From Asterella californica (lineage: Eukaryota > Streptophyta > Marchantiopsida > Marchantiales > Aytoniaceae): a DNA stretch of 64,000 nt. Of the stretch, positions 9,958 through 21,939 are shown piece by piece. Location of the stretch: assembly GCA_036924285.1 (NCBI GenBank), contig JAYKYS010000012.1, positions 12,090,001 through 12,154,000 on the forward strand, in the 5' to 3' direction. Both the position numbers and the translations under genes were made by a program. The notes beneath the pieces were generated by a model. That model did not search any database and was not told the DNA's origin. It worked only from the letters and a program-made list of their open reading frames with translations. Every line of letters begins with the position of its first letter. Within the stretch, counting starts at the first letter, position 1.

Positions 9958-11330
9958 TGTCGCACCATTTGGCGGCTACATGCTTGACTTCTACTCCGAC
10001 GCTTAGGTTTGGTAGTTCTAGAAGTTAGCTCATATTACTTCTAGTCTTTTATGTATATGTTTGACACCTTTGCATACGGTGTTAGCACTATTTTGAGTCT
10101 TAGTAGGCTGATAGTATGTTAGTTATCTTGTTCAAGCATTTGTGCGCTTGTGCAAGTGACTTCTTACTTGTCTATGACGTTCAATGTACATAACTTAGGG
10201 TTTCCATGCTGATAGTGGTTTGAGCTCATGGGTTGTACTTACTTGTCGCCCATGCACGCTTTCTAGCTAATTTAAGTTATTTTTCAGGGCTATGTGTCAT
10301 TTTAGGTAGTTTAAGTTTTACGCTGGCACTCTAGGGGGCTTGACGTGGTAGCCTATGAGTGTAGATAAGTTACCAGGTAGTTTAAGGCACAAAAGGACAG
10401 TCAAGTGGAGCTATGAACTCCCATTGGTCCATTTTTGTCTTTTGTAAAACTCTAAGTTTAGAAACAGAGCTCTAGAGGAGAGTTCGAGCAATTGGTGAGG
10501 TATCTTCGAAATCTGAGAACACAGGAAGAAAGAGCTCGTCGTGCCAAGCACTGTCAGTGAAATTTTTGCTCGATTTGGATCAATAAACAAGGAGTTATGC
10601 CCAATTGAAGTTCGGATTGTGCCAAAACTGCATCACTTTTGTTGATTTTGGGGTTTTCGGTGCCAATTGCAGCAGAATTGAGGAAATCACTTCAAAACTT
10701 CGTGGTTGCGTTCACTGTCAGGAGGGCTACGACTGTCCAAAAAGTTTTGAATCATTTGAGTAACTGAGTAATTCAGGGCGGCCGCTGAAGCAGAGGGGGT
10801 CTGAAAAGCTCTTAATCTAGAGCAGCGACTTTAGAGAAGGAGATCTGGAGTTCTACAAACATTCAGGAGTCCCAACTTCACAGGGATGTTCAGCATCCTG
10901 TAGACTTCAAATACTGTGAGAAGATTTGAAATTCATCGAGCCAATTCTCTGTTCTATGTCTGAATAGCTGTCTAGGTACCAGAAATTGCCATAATTCTCT
11001 TATTCAGAACTTTTCTGTTCATATCTCCGTGTCAGAATTTGATCTCAGGTTGAAACTTCGTCTGTGAGTTCAGTAGTACCTCATTTGCATGTAGGGGAAG
11101 TTTAGAGGTCTAAACCTTCATAGTTTTCCTCTCTTTGAGTGTCAAAGTTCACCGCTTAAGCCTATTACTACCAGTGAGACCTAAATTTCGCTTTTTGAGC
11201 ATATCAGAGGATCCTACACTCCTGTGTGAGTGTTTATAGCTCCTGTTGTGACCTGAAAGCCAACCTCTTGAGTAAACAACCACAGCCAGAAGCCCGGCGC
11301 TTTCCTAGGTAGACGGATCACACTCCGACA
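9958..11330 (+). repeat. 3' LTR of the intact gypsy element
   Basis: It is a 1373-bp partner of the 5' LTR at a constant offset of 7334, with six substitutions and no gaps. It ends CTCCGACA and is followed by the GCGG target repeat. AATAAA at 10582-10587 is a candidate polyadenylation signal for the element transcript. Confidence 0.96.
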
Positions 11331-11334
11331 GCGG

Positions 11335-12640
11335 TTTGTTCATAATTGACACGAGGTTATGTCAAAACGAAGTTCTGGAGAATTCTGGAAGGAGGTTCGT
11401 CTGTAATATGAGCTCAAAAATTGGATATGTATATCTCACCTCTATTGACGTGAGATATCAGTCTATTGTCATCAATTTTACAAACGATGGATACCGATCC
11501 AGACGGTGAGTCGATGGAGGTTACACATTATATCAACACATCATTGTTGTGAAACATAGAAAAGATCTATGGGATCACAAAGGATTCTAGATGATATTTG
11601 GTTACAGTGAGTACAATTGAGTTGGATTACTTCATCCAAGAGTTCGACAAGTTGTGCGACATGCAGCAGATGCGGAACCTATAGTTGTTTACACCCTTCA
11701 TGACGTGAAAGGAGTTGTTTTAGCACTTTGAGGGGTCGTCTATGGACGACTACCATGAGTTTAGGTGAGACTATGATGTGAAGATTGAGTTGGATAACAT
11801 TGATCTCCCAGTTACGTTTCTATCACTACTTGCACAATTTGAAGAGGTGTTACACCAACGAGTTCTAGTACGACAACAAAAGTTGCTAGTAGTAGTGAAG
11901 GAGGAGCCACCAAGTTTTAAACATGTTTGCAATTCTTCTAGTGTTTGCAAAAGAATTATCAAGATGTGCAGACCGACAAGTTGAGGAGTCTGCAAGAGTT
12001 ATAGAAGAAGACTGGAAAGAGTCTACACGAGGCTTACACTCGCATGAGACGGTTGATCAATGCCACGCAAGATAGATGCCGTTCAGTTCTTGTATGAGAA
12101 ACTAGACCGAGAGTGGTGACAAAGAGTTCGAGATGCGACTATGTTTCAAGCGACATCATCCATGTTAGTCGTTGTCTTTGGTTTGGCTGAGCGAATAGAG
12201 CCCAACATGGTGGAAAAAAGATGGTGACTGTTAAGTTTAGCAGAGATGTAGCATAAGGTGCATCTACCCCTTCTTGAGGACACTAGGTCTTACAATAGCG
12301 TGGTTCACGAGATCGGAGTACACCTCCATAAACCTGAGGAGCATATGAAAGATACAGTGGACAAAATTCATTGCCTTTGTTCTATAGAAAACAACATGTC
12401 ATTATCATCTGTTGGACTTGTGGTGGTAACCACCTCAAGAAAGAATATCCATAGAGTGGTGGACATGAGACTTTTGAGATGTCTCAAGGGACACAAAGAC
12501 AATATGATCCTCGAACAACCTATTCAATCATTCAAGATGAAACTTCTCGTATATCTTTCTGATAAGACATTCCTCAATTTTGAAAAGTTTCACTCAGAAA
12601 TTCGATCCAGAACTCGAGAAATATCAAATCTCTCATGATT
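11335..12640 (+). pseudogene. Decayed gag of an older retroelement (interrupted by the gypsy insertion)
   Basis: Short pieces in several frames read like a gypsy-type Gag. The piece near 12078-12230 contains YEKLDREW, then QRVRDATMFQA and FGLAERIEPN with stops between. A broken zinc knuckle lies at 12410-12448, CWTCGGNHLKKEY, with the last Cys changed to Tyr. The open stretch at 12258-12638 overlaps the knuckle in another frame and is a by-product. The segment continues the sequence left of 2620, so the younger element inserted into this one near its leader. It is inactive. Confidence 0.6.
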
Positions 12641-12654
12641 GTCATTGTTCACAA

Positions 12655-13990
12655 TATCTCTCTCATCACGTCTGCATGATTCAACTTCAATCGATCAGTT
12701 CATAATCCAAAATGATCAAGAATAGATTGAAATTGATATCAACATGACCAGCTCGTCGTCAGCTCTTCAATCCAACAGACATCTCGTCAAAAGTCCTCAC
12801 AAGTCTTTGGAAATGACCAAAAATGTCATAGTGAGTATGAATTGTATCCTCCCCTCCCCTCACTCAATCGATCATAGCGCTCTCAATCCTCTATGAAATC
12901 ACTCGATTCTTCAACTCAGATTGTAGCCTTGGTCGAGAGCTTTCCAACCATATCCTTTCTCGCATGAATGGACCTCTGAAGCCTCCAGAAATCACAAAAA
13001 ATGTTGAGAGGATCAGCTAGAACACCATTGGTCTAAAAGTATACTAATGAGAGCAAAAAGAGTTTTTAGTTTATCTTTTTCTCACTCAACTTTTCTTACT
13101 AGAATGACTTATAACACCCAATGAAACACTAAACACCACTAAGACTAGAAGGAACCATAAAATCTCTGATACATGTTGAAGGATTCTTTGCAGAACGTAA
13201 ATGCACAAAATCGCTCAACTAGAATAGAACAACTGAGTCACGGACTACTACAAAGTCAATATTATAACCTAAAAATGATCTACAATGAAAAGTACGACCA
13301 ACAAAACAGCGAAGCTATCACTCAATTGAAATACTCTTCCTTGGAGTGTCTCACGATGCATGTCCCATGGTTGATCACATCGGATATCGACCCAAACGTT
13401 GAAAGAAACATTGGCTGGATAGTTGAGATCCATTCTTCGTCATAACAAGATGTATACCATCTGATCCTAAGTTTCTCCGTATGCAACAAACGAAAGGATC
13501 ACCGGGAGCTATAAGTCAATCACTCTTCTCATGAACTCGTCTCAAAATACAAAACTAACCCTTTCAAAAGTGATCACAGTGGATGCAATGAAGCTTGATG
13601 TGAAATGGATTCGAGAAAGAAAGATCCGGAGTCGGTATCAAACCTCCATCCATAACCACCACTCTTGCAGTTCTTCACTCTTCCATGTAGACCACCGAGA
13701 AACTTTAACAAATCATCCGCTAAGACAAAATGTCTCACAAACCTTCGACCCATCATTTTATATCCAAATTTGACGACAGTAACCACTGGAGTGAACGACA
13801 AATATAACCACTGTTATATTTAGATTTGGACAAACTGATGACGATTTGGACAAACTGATGACTTGAGACTTTTCACTATCGTGCGATTACTTAAACAGAT
13901 AATCGTGATCGCGGTACTCATCACATCGTTCATCAAGTTACGGGATAAAGTTCATGAAACATAGAAAAGAAACACAACCTAAGTTCTATG
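12655..13990 (-). repeat. Dispersed retroelement repeat, copy 2 (inverted relative to 50.2 kb)
   Basis: This is the reverse complement of 50230-51560 along its length. For example, the end near 12660-12760 matches 51475-51560, and TTCACATCAAGC is seen in reverse at 13590. The pair differ by many substitutions and small gaps. Part of a retroelement LTR or leader is likely, because a weaker copy at 41.2-41.7 kb precedes protease-RT remnants in the same sense. A perfect 20-bp tandem duplication lies at 13823-13862. Short open frames here are accidental. Confidence 0.75.
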
Positions 13991-14040
13991 AAAATTTCAC
14001 ACAAGAGCCAAACCACAACACTACATCATTTGAAGTGGTT

Positions 14041-14700
14041 ATGGACAGAGGTTTAATTGTAGCTCTAGATCTTCTTTTTCTTGAGTCCATTTCACATCAA
14101 GTTTTATTGCATTCACTATGACCACTTTCAACAATATTTAATTTCATATTTTGGTGATGAATTCATAAGGAGAGTGATGGACTTACTGCTTCTAGTGATC
14201 CTTCCGATGTTACATATGAAGCGACTTGAGATCTGACAATGTACATCTTGTTGTGATGAAGAATGGATCTCAACTATCCATCCAACGTTCCTTTCAACAT
14301 CAAGATGGATATCCGATGTAACTACGGACTAAAGATCAATCATGGAGGATGGATCTTGAGGAACTTTGGAGAAGAGTATACTCTCGTAATTCTTCACTCC
14401 TCCATGCTGACCACCGAGAAAACCTCGTGAATCACCCGCTAAGAGAGAATACGTCACGGACCCTCTACTCATCATTTTATATCTAAATTCAGCAACAAGG
14501 GTCATTGAAGTGAACATGCACATATAGTTGATTTGATACATTTCATTATCGTGCGATCATTTAAACAGATAATTGTGATGGTGACACTCATCGTATCATT
14601 CGATGAGTTACGCGATAAAATTCACAAAACATAGAAAAGAAACACATCTTAAATTCTACGAGAAGATCACACAAGAGCCATATCACAACACGCCAATGTG
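14041..14700. repeat. Rearranged third copy of the same dispersed repeat
   Basis: Positions 14041-14375 match 50560-50885 in forward sense, while 14376-14700 match 50230-50560 in reverse. The two halves meet head to head, so this copy underwent an internal inversion or results from two insertions. Together with the minus-strand copy just left of it, the block forms local inverted repeats around 13.5-14.7 kb. Confidence 0.65.
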
Positions 14701-17700
14701 TGCTTGAGGTATTATCTTCTAGGGTTCTCATGTTCTATAGAGAGCAGTGATGGTGTTTTTTGGAAGGATCATGTGCGTAGTTGTGCATCATATCATTTTT
14801 CAAACATCGATGGTACAATGGATCCAAGCTTAGCAGTAGCGAGCTGGCTTGTGATGCATATTATATGGATTTGCTAGTGGAACAACTAACATATTATTGT
14901 GTGATGGTTGTTCGAGAAGATGACACATGTCACGTTTGACTCCACCCTTGGACGTAGTTTCTCCAAGACGATGGATGTGTCCACGGTGTATATAGCAGCG
15001 AGGTGACTGATTTGACCTTCACGTGATATGGATTGCAGACATGCGATTAACAATAAGATGACGTACGACTTGACCTCTTGACTTTTGCATTCACGAAGAT
15101 GCATATTACATAGTTGAGATATATGACTATCTGGAGGTTAAGGGACCTAATCGTCAGCTAAGAGAGCGATTGTGGTACACTTGTGTATGAGTATAAATCG
15201 TATGTATGTCGTGTTTATGTGACATCTTGTCAGACAACAGTGTGTAGCGATGTGTATACGTACGATAGCTTATTTATTTATTTATTTATTTTTATAATTA
15301 GTTGAACTAAAAGTTATAAATATTAAAAAGAGAGAAAATTTTAGTTCTTAAACAATTATTTTAATTTGAGCTAACACTCACTTGGTTTTGACAAATAAAT
15401 CAAAGTGACTCTACCTCCACTGATGTACTAGTCTTGTTTTACTTCCAAGTTAGAATGTAGAGTTTCATACCGATGCCAAATGACTCCATAGAGCAGAAAA
15501 AAATTCAGTGCTCTCTATCATATTCTTGCAAAAGTGATCCATTCATATAATTAAGTAAACAACAAATATGTTAAGTGAGTGTTATGTTTTAGCATGATCT
15601 CGGTCTCACTAAGACTAATCCAAATACATGCTCTATGAAGGAAATCATATACACGAATGATTTTAATAATAGTTTGAGTGTCTAAATCAAGTAAAATGAT
15701 TAATAGTTAAATAGCCGTCGCATTATATAAATTGTCGATAGTAGCTTTGTGTAAATCGTTTATGGTGCTAACCTTACACATTTACATAGGTGCTTGAGAT
15801 GTCCTTATGCACTTTCTCACAAATATCAATAAATTAAGAAAACAACAGAAATATCTGTAACGTCATTACGACTAATTTGAAATGGAGAGATAAATATGCA
15901 TCCCAAACGTGTAACAAAATGTAGTTTAGAAAGAGGATAAGCGAGATATGAGGAAAAAGTCAAGAATCAAGAACAAATTTGTTACATTCTGGAAGAATAT
16001 AATTATTTTATTTCCATAAGATCCTTAGGACCCTAGATTGCTACACAAGATTGACACTTAGAAGGTTCACACCATCACATACCTCTGCATGTCACACAAA
16101 AGTCAATACAAACCACTATTAACATTCATATATACACCACAATCTAAAATCACAACATTTTGACAACCATGTGCTTGAACATAGTCACACCGTATGAACA
16201 TACTCCATCTAGATTACTTCACTTTGCAATCACAAATACAATCAATTGAGCGTTTATAATAAGACTATCATCAACAATCAAAACCTAAATCATTCCTAGA
16301 CTACGACCGGTGTTTAAGCACAAGAGCTTATGATGACTAACCACAAAGTCCTTAACTCCATATTCTCCTCCTTCGTAACCTTGTCTAATTTGCTCAACTC
16401 GTTCTGGGACCTAGCTAACAATCGATCTCGCTGCTCTCGTCAATCCCTCTTTTAAAAAGGATTTTCTGCTCCTTCTCGTTGGATCTCCTAATGTGTGGAT
16501 AGGCATGAAGTTCAAAAAAATTTGTTCAGTCTTTGGGCTACAACGTCCTTTTTTATACCATTTGACTCTTGTCTCTGGTACGTTTATTCCTTGTGTGACA
16601 ATTTGACATCTTCGAAGTGACACTTTGAAGTCCCAGTAGTGACATTTTGATGCCCTTGGGAGGACATCTTGACATCTCAGAGAGATGTCATCCTTGAAAG
16701 AGATGACTCAATAGGGGCCTCTAGACTAAAGTCATTTGTCAAGTAGGTAGCTCGGCAGGAAACCCCCTGAGTGATGTCATCCCCTCATTGTACAACTCGG
16801 CGAAGAATCCTTGGGTGATGTCATCACCTAAGTGCGGTGCAAAAATGGATGATGTCATCCCCTGAGTATGCACTCGGCAGCGAACCCTTGGATGATGTTA
16901 TCCCTTGAGTGGTCATCTTTTAGGTCCAACTAATCCCTTGAGGGGATGTTTTAATATCAAGTGACAGTTTTTGAAAAGAGATTTGCACAATTCAGTTTTC
17001 ATAAAAAACATTTCTATTGATTGTATACACATATGTATTTCAATATAGACATAAGTCTGCAATCATTCGGATGTCATTTTATCTCGTTTACAAGTACTGA
17101 CCCTTTAAAAATATATTAAAACTTCATTATCTAACTTACAGATTTTATCATACTCTTCAAATAAAATTAATTAATACTTGTAACTTTCTAAATAATGAAT
17201 ATTTAGATTTTTAATAAAATTAATAAATTGCATTTAAATTGCATTTAAATTATTTAAACTCTTAGATGTGTCATTATATAGATTCATTGCATGACAAATA
17301 TTGAAATCAAATGTGATATCTCATTGAAAACAATCACTTGTTACAATAATAAAACATACAAGTCAAATATAACATATATTCACATTATATTTTGATGAGT
17401 TCGATTGTTTAATTAAATTGACTAAATTACTCTTTTTAAATTTTTGTCCTTTTTAGTATTTTTCTTGTTATAATAGAAGTTCATTTCTATATATTTTAAT
17501 TATTTTCTTATTTTATAACATTGTTTTTATTTCTTTTTTCCTTTTTTCGATCTTATATTATGCCACACATGGTTTTATAATAATATTTTGACTGTCCCTC
17601 CGAGCAGTGGAATCATATCTACACGCAGCGCTAGAGGTGACTTGGCAAGAAAGTAATAAGTTGTCACGTGACATGACAAGAGATATCTTGTGAGGAGACG

Positions 17701-18240
17701 CTAGAGATGACATGGCAAGAGATATGATGTGATAGAGCATGCACACGTGTGACATGATGGCATTAGATGATGAAATAATAATTACATGATAATGTGATAA
17801 GACACTGATACTTTATATAATTATTTATAACAATATCACATATTTTACATAGTCATTTATAATAATGTCATAAATAGTTACATTGTTCTGAACACAAATC
17901 ATAGTTTAATTGGCCACTAAAATGTTCTATCATTTAAACTCATATCATAACATTTTTATGGTAAAAATAATATTTATGTATAAATAAATGAAAACACTCT
18001 ATTTCATCGAAGCCGAAACAAAGAAAACTTTTATGATATAATACTACCAAAAAACTTGATTTAAACAATGCAGTATATATCATTTATACAGTCATTAAAC
18101 AACTCATATTTACTAGTGTGAAATTATCCACATGGTACTATAAACACATTCACCATGGACAAATATTATTATTAATTTAAGTCATACTTGAATTCAAGAG
18201 TGTGAATTTACACGCTTAAGTATGCATGCCTCATCACATA
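14701..18240. other. AT-rich intergenic DNA with minor repeats
   Basis: No gene is recognisable. It contains a (TATT)n-type simple repeat at 15270-15293 and a short minisatellite at 16735-16930. Two imperfect direct copies of a GCTAGAGATGACATGGCAAG-like block lie near 17627 and 17700. Long AT-rich runs lie from 17100 to 18230. Confidence 0.5.
16735..16930. repeat. Short GATGTCATCCCC minisatellite
   Basis: Four or so units of about 40-60 bases share ACTCGGC..GAA.CC..TGGATGATGTCATCCCCTGAGT-like text, at about 16749, 16796, 16848 and 16871-16917. Units are uneven in length. Related GACATCTTGACATCT text lies just to the left (16620-16700). Confidence 0.6.
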
Positions 18241-18640
18241 TATATTTAGAGATAAGTATCGGCTCTAGTTCGGGTCGAGTTGAATCGGACTCCGAAATTA
18301 AGGTTTAAAGCAGTTTAGGTTCAGCAATTCCTGTTCAAGTTTGACCAAGATAATATACTTCTGTTTTATAACCGTTGAGGTTTAAATGATATAAATTTAA
18401 ACTATTCAGTGTATAATCGGTTCGGTCCAACCTTCACTCTCAACGGTTCAGTTCAGGGTTACAACGTTACAATCCAGCAAATTTCTGGTGGTATTAAGCG
18501 GTTTCATGATATACGTAGTTTGGGGTTCAGTTTATACAGTTTTCATGATTCAATTATGGTTCAATTCATAATGGTTTGGTTCTAAGTTGATGTAACCGGT
18601 CTAAACCGAGGTAGAGGCCTAGACTAAGAGCGAGGCAAGG
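18240..18640. repeat. Degenerate GGTTCRGTTT-type low-complexity tract
   Basis: The stretch repeatedly uses variants of GGTTCAGTT, CGGTTTCATGA and AAACCG without a fixed period. No protein-coding content is seen. Such tracts occur in plant intergenic DNA. Confidence 0.45.
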
Positions 18641-18795
18641 GATTTGGTACTACAACTAAATCTCTACTCGCTGAGATCTTTCTTCCTATTCTTCCTCCAA
18701 TACATAGTTACCTATACTATACACTTGGTGCATCTAGAGGCACGCTATCGGCATAGGGCAGGGGAGAGTCGGACAAGGGAATGGATATTAATGCT

Positions 18796-18890
18796 TGTCA
18801 CAGGAAATCTTCAAGTGTTAGCGTAACGATTAGGTTCTAGATTAGAATGAAGGGGTCTCGGATTCGATCTTCCTCTCGAGTACAATTTTA
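18796..18890 (+). repeat. Possible tRNA-derived SINE head
   Basis: TAGCGTAACGATTAGG near 18820 resembles an RNA polymerase III A box, and GGATTCGATCTTCC near 18858 resembles a B box, at tRNA-like spacing. No cloverleaf can be drawn, so a SINE relic is more likely than a tRNA gene. No second copy was recognised in the window. Confidence 0.3.
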
Positions 18891-19469
18891 CCTCTATGCC
18901 ACCACATGCCGTTTCTCTAGGGTGCTTGACGCTTTGCGGTGCAACCGCCGACTTGGTGCTTGGAAATCGGTGCTTGAAAAGCTCCGATTTCATAGTTTAA
19001 TATGGATTAGGAAAATACTAGCAGCAGTAGGATTTAAGAAATAGCAGGATAGCAGTCACGGGGAAGAGGCGAAATTAATAAGGGTTCTCACAGTTACGAG
19101 AGAATTCTTCAACGGCGGAGAGAGAAAAAATCATACCTCAACAGCGGAGAGAGAAAATCATAACATCTAACTTTGAATAGAAACGTAATTCATTCTAGAT
19201 CGTCTTTGTGATTGGACACCACTATTTTCTCAATGTTCTTTTTTACAGTTTTGATCCTCAGGATAACTACACAGAACAGTAGATACTCCACTGCAAAAAA
19301 AGAGCAAAACGAGTGAATAGCTGTTAAAAAAACACCCGCTACTTTTTCTTACAAGTACCTCCGGAAATATCTGCAGGAAACTTCGACCAAGGTCTGGCCG
19401 AAGTCGTAACTTCCTCCCGCAGATGTAATTTTTTCCAAAAAGATTCATAACTTTGACAACCCTTAATAA

Positions 19470-19836
19470 GAGGAGTCAAAGTTTAACACAAAGATTCTCG
19501 AACGTCTGGAAAAAAACAACTTTAATAACAATTCGTCTAACTTTGTTTACGAACACAATTCATAAAAGAATAATTTTTAAAATTATCAAAACCATATCAT
19601 AATTAATCATTTGTTATCTCTGATAGTTAGAATTTATAAACCTAACATTCAGTTTCCTATTGTATCAAACCATCTCCTAAACAAGTGAAAAATGAATAAA
19701 AAACACCGCGGACAATTTGCTGCCTTAACACCTCCGGAATCGCCAGCATATATCGTCCGTGAATGTCCAGTCCGAATTCATAACTCCACCCCGCGAGAGA
19801 GAGAATATACAGGAAATATTTCAACTTTGACTCCCC
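19470..19836. mobile_element. Short TIR element, GGAGTCAAAGTT ends
   Basis: A perfect 12-bp inverted repeat, GGAGTCAAAGTT at 19472-19483 and its complement at 19823-19834, bounds about 365 bp. TAA precedes the left end. The core resembles the TGTCAAAG ends of the elements at 24.2, 25.4 and 31.6 kb. An unpaired related end (AACTTTGACAAC) is at 19449-19460. It is probably non-autonomous. Confidence 0.5.
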
Positions 19837-20061
19837 ATGATACTGTATTAATAGGATAAATAGGCGTGAGCCGTTGAGATCGCTCAGCAACGAACATATA
19901 CAGCATATTCTAAACCTGCCCCCAGCCCGTACAGTTTACCGATCAGAGAGTGACTCGACTACGGTAGTTTTACCGCCGCCATGAGCCGTCGATTTCGTAG
20001 AGGAACGTTCTAGTTGGTCGGAGCATCTGGCTGGTAGGTCTCAGAGAAAACTGGTAGATCT

Positions 20062-20515
20062 ATGCTTTATCTGCCAGATTCACCTAGTTTATCCGGTGGA
20101 TTTTACCTTGCCGTTGGTTTGCTTCTTCGACTAGCCGTCCGAGTTCCTCCACCTCGGTCAGCCTTGGTGTTTGCTCCGTTCTCGAACAGTGCTGCGCTCT
20201 CTGTGAAGCGCACCCGCCCCCGCCTCCCCCGCCTTCGCCTTCTTATACTCCGCCCTGTCCCCTCAGCAGCAGATTACGACACAACGTCTATCCCGCTTCC
20301 GCAATTTACGAAACTCTCTCATTTTGCTCTCACTCACTCATTCACTCACTCCATTCTTTCCTCCGGACTCTCATCACTTCCACTTCACTCTCGACAAAAG
20401 TTGACGTATTGTCGTCACATTGTCTCCGGAGACGACATTGAATTCTGTTAGTCGGCCGCTGCTAAGTTATCCCCGAAGGTAGCCTGAGTTCGGAGTTCCG
20501 CAGTTCCTCGCCAAG
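20062..20515 (+). promoter_or_regulatory. Probable promoter/5' leader of the HMA gene
   Basis: This stretch directly precedes the HMA start codon. It contains CT-rich and CACTCA-repeated text (20330-20400) typical of plant 5' leaders. A 129-residue open frame in it (20062-20451) is Pro/Leu/Arg/Ser-rich, resembles no family I know, and is more likely leader sequence or an upstream ORF. Confidence 0.35.
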
Positions 20516-21561
20516 ATGATGAGCGTAACTGACGTGAGTTTCCGTGTATTCACTGCGTTTGCCTCTCCACATGTGCATTTGAGGTTCACACAACAACGTT
20601 TAAACGATCGCGTGATGCTCGTCTTGTCCCAGGAGACATAGCTTAGGCTTTCATACTTACCTGTTCAGGAGTTAGACGAGCCAATTCGGCATGGAGGTTG
20701 TTGGTCAGTGAGTCTTTATATCTGCTTACTGCTGAATCGTTTCGTGCAGTTCTTCTATGGCGCTCGCGAACCAGTCTGGATTGTCCACACACCTCAGAGC
20801 GCTATCAAGTCCTACATTGCCGGGACTCCTCCTTACACCACTGGAACTGCTCAGCCTCCACAGACCGTCAACACTCGTGGAGGCCACACCGAAATCATTC
20901 AGCACACGGTATGATGTGAATCTAAGTTCAGCTTCTAAGGCTTTGGCTTCGACTTCTAGCGAGTCTGCGAAACTTCCTTTATTTGAGTTCCATGATTTGC
21001 TCACTATACTCTACTACCGCAGACGGTGGAGCTGAAAGTCCCTCTTTGCTGTGAGGCGTGCGAGGACAGAGTGCAGCACGCGCTCTTGAACTGTAACGGT
21101 GAGTCCACCGTTGGTGTATCACGTACTCTGCACCTGCACTCAGTATGGAATTCTAAGTCCACGTTCGCCAGTTTGCTGTTGAGTGCATGTGAACGTGAAT
21201 GCAGCTTCTAGTTTATCACCTCCGGCCCAAAAGAAGATTGTGGCTTCTTAACAAGCTTTAGTTGGACTCGTTCAGGATTTGACTTGTTCTGTTTTTCTGA
21301 TGCACAGGTGTCGAATCTGTTCGCTGCGACACGTTCAAGCAGAGAGTGACTGTGACAGGAACTGCAGCACCAGCTGATCTGCTAAAAATCTGCAAGAAGC
21401 TGCACAAACGCTCTGAGCTTCTAAGTGGCGGCAACACGGGAACTGCGAAGAAAGTGAAGAATACTCCTGCTTCAGTAGCTTCCGTCGGAGGCTGGACGTG
21501 GAATACGGCCTGGAGCAGCAGGAACACAAACACACCTGCTGCTATCGCTGCCTGGCAGTGA
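20516..21561 (+). CDS. HMA-domain heavy-metal-associated plant protein (four exons)
   Basis: Exons 20516-20533, 20750-20908, 21023-21098 and 21308-21561 join in frame to 168 residues. All introns start GT and end AG; two donors are GTGAGT. The HMA domain spans about residues 60-125, with the soft-metal site C68-C69-x-x-C72 (PLCCEACEDRV) and the VESVRCD..KQRVTVTG strand, matching plant HPP/HIPP metal-binding proteins. Residues 7-59 form an unusual N-terminal extension that I do not recognise. The C-terminus ends AIAAWQ and has no CaaX box, so it would be an HPP rather than an isoprenylated HIPP. The start is the first of two adjacent ATGs next to the exon 1 donor; a longer upstream exon cannot be excluded. 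A role in metal handling or as a chaperone-like adaptor is inferred from the family. Confidence 0.82.
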
Positions 21562-21939
21562 AGAGTACCCGCTGTACAGCTTGAGGGTCAGGTCTTTCGA
21601 GTGTTGTAGTAGCTGATTCTTTTGTATAAATTTTGTCTGTGTAGTTTCGGGCAAGCCGGAGAGTGAATTTGAGAGCCTCTAGATCGGTGACCTGTACGTA
21701 GTAAGCGATGCTCATTCTCGGAGCAGAGCTGGGGACTGCTAAAAATTTATCAGAGTGCTCGCCGTCGACAAGGCTCTAGACTCATTTTGGGAGCGTTGAG
21801 AGTTTGCAGATTGTTGCAAACAACGAAATTAGGATAAGCAGAGGTTGAATAGCGACTTTCTGTATTTGAGGAGGAATAGTGAGCAAAAAGCTCAAGAGCC
21901 AAACTGAAGGTTGGCATGATGTTATGTCCTTGAGACTTA

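Larger units (their letters stand above)
2624..11330 (+). mobile_element. Full-length Ty3/gypsy LTR retrotransposon
   Basis: The 8707-bp element has two 1373-bp LTRs, each starting TGTCG and ending CGACA, and is flanked by the 4-bp direct repeat GCGG (2620-2623 and 11331-11334). Inside are a primer-binding site, gag with a zinc knuckle, an aspartic protease, reverse transcriptase, RNase H, integrase and a polypurine tract, in the Ty3/gypsy order (integrase last). By eye the LTRs differ at only six positions (2766, 3170, 3195, 3196, 3328, 3960 and their partners 7334 bases downstream), so insertion was recent. Gag-protease and pol are in different frames, joined by a likely -1 frameshift signal. 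One in-frame TGA breaks pol at 8200. The element lies inside an older retroelement. Confidence 0.97.

Noticed and set aside
12258..12638. 126-residue open frame
   Set aside because: The broken Gag zinc knuckle is read in a different frame through the same DNA, so this frame is a by-product of decay.
20062..20451. 129-residue frame upstream of the HMA gene
   Set aside because: Low-complexity, no family, sits where promoter or leader is expected; not joined to the HMA exons.
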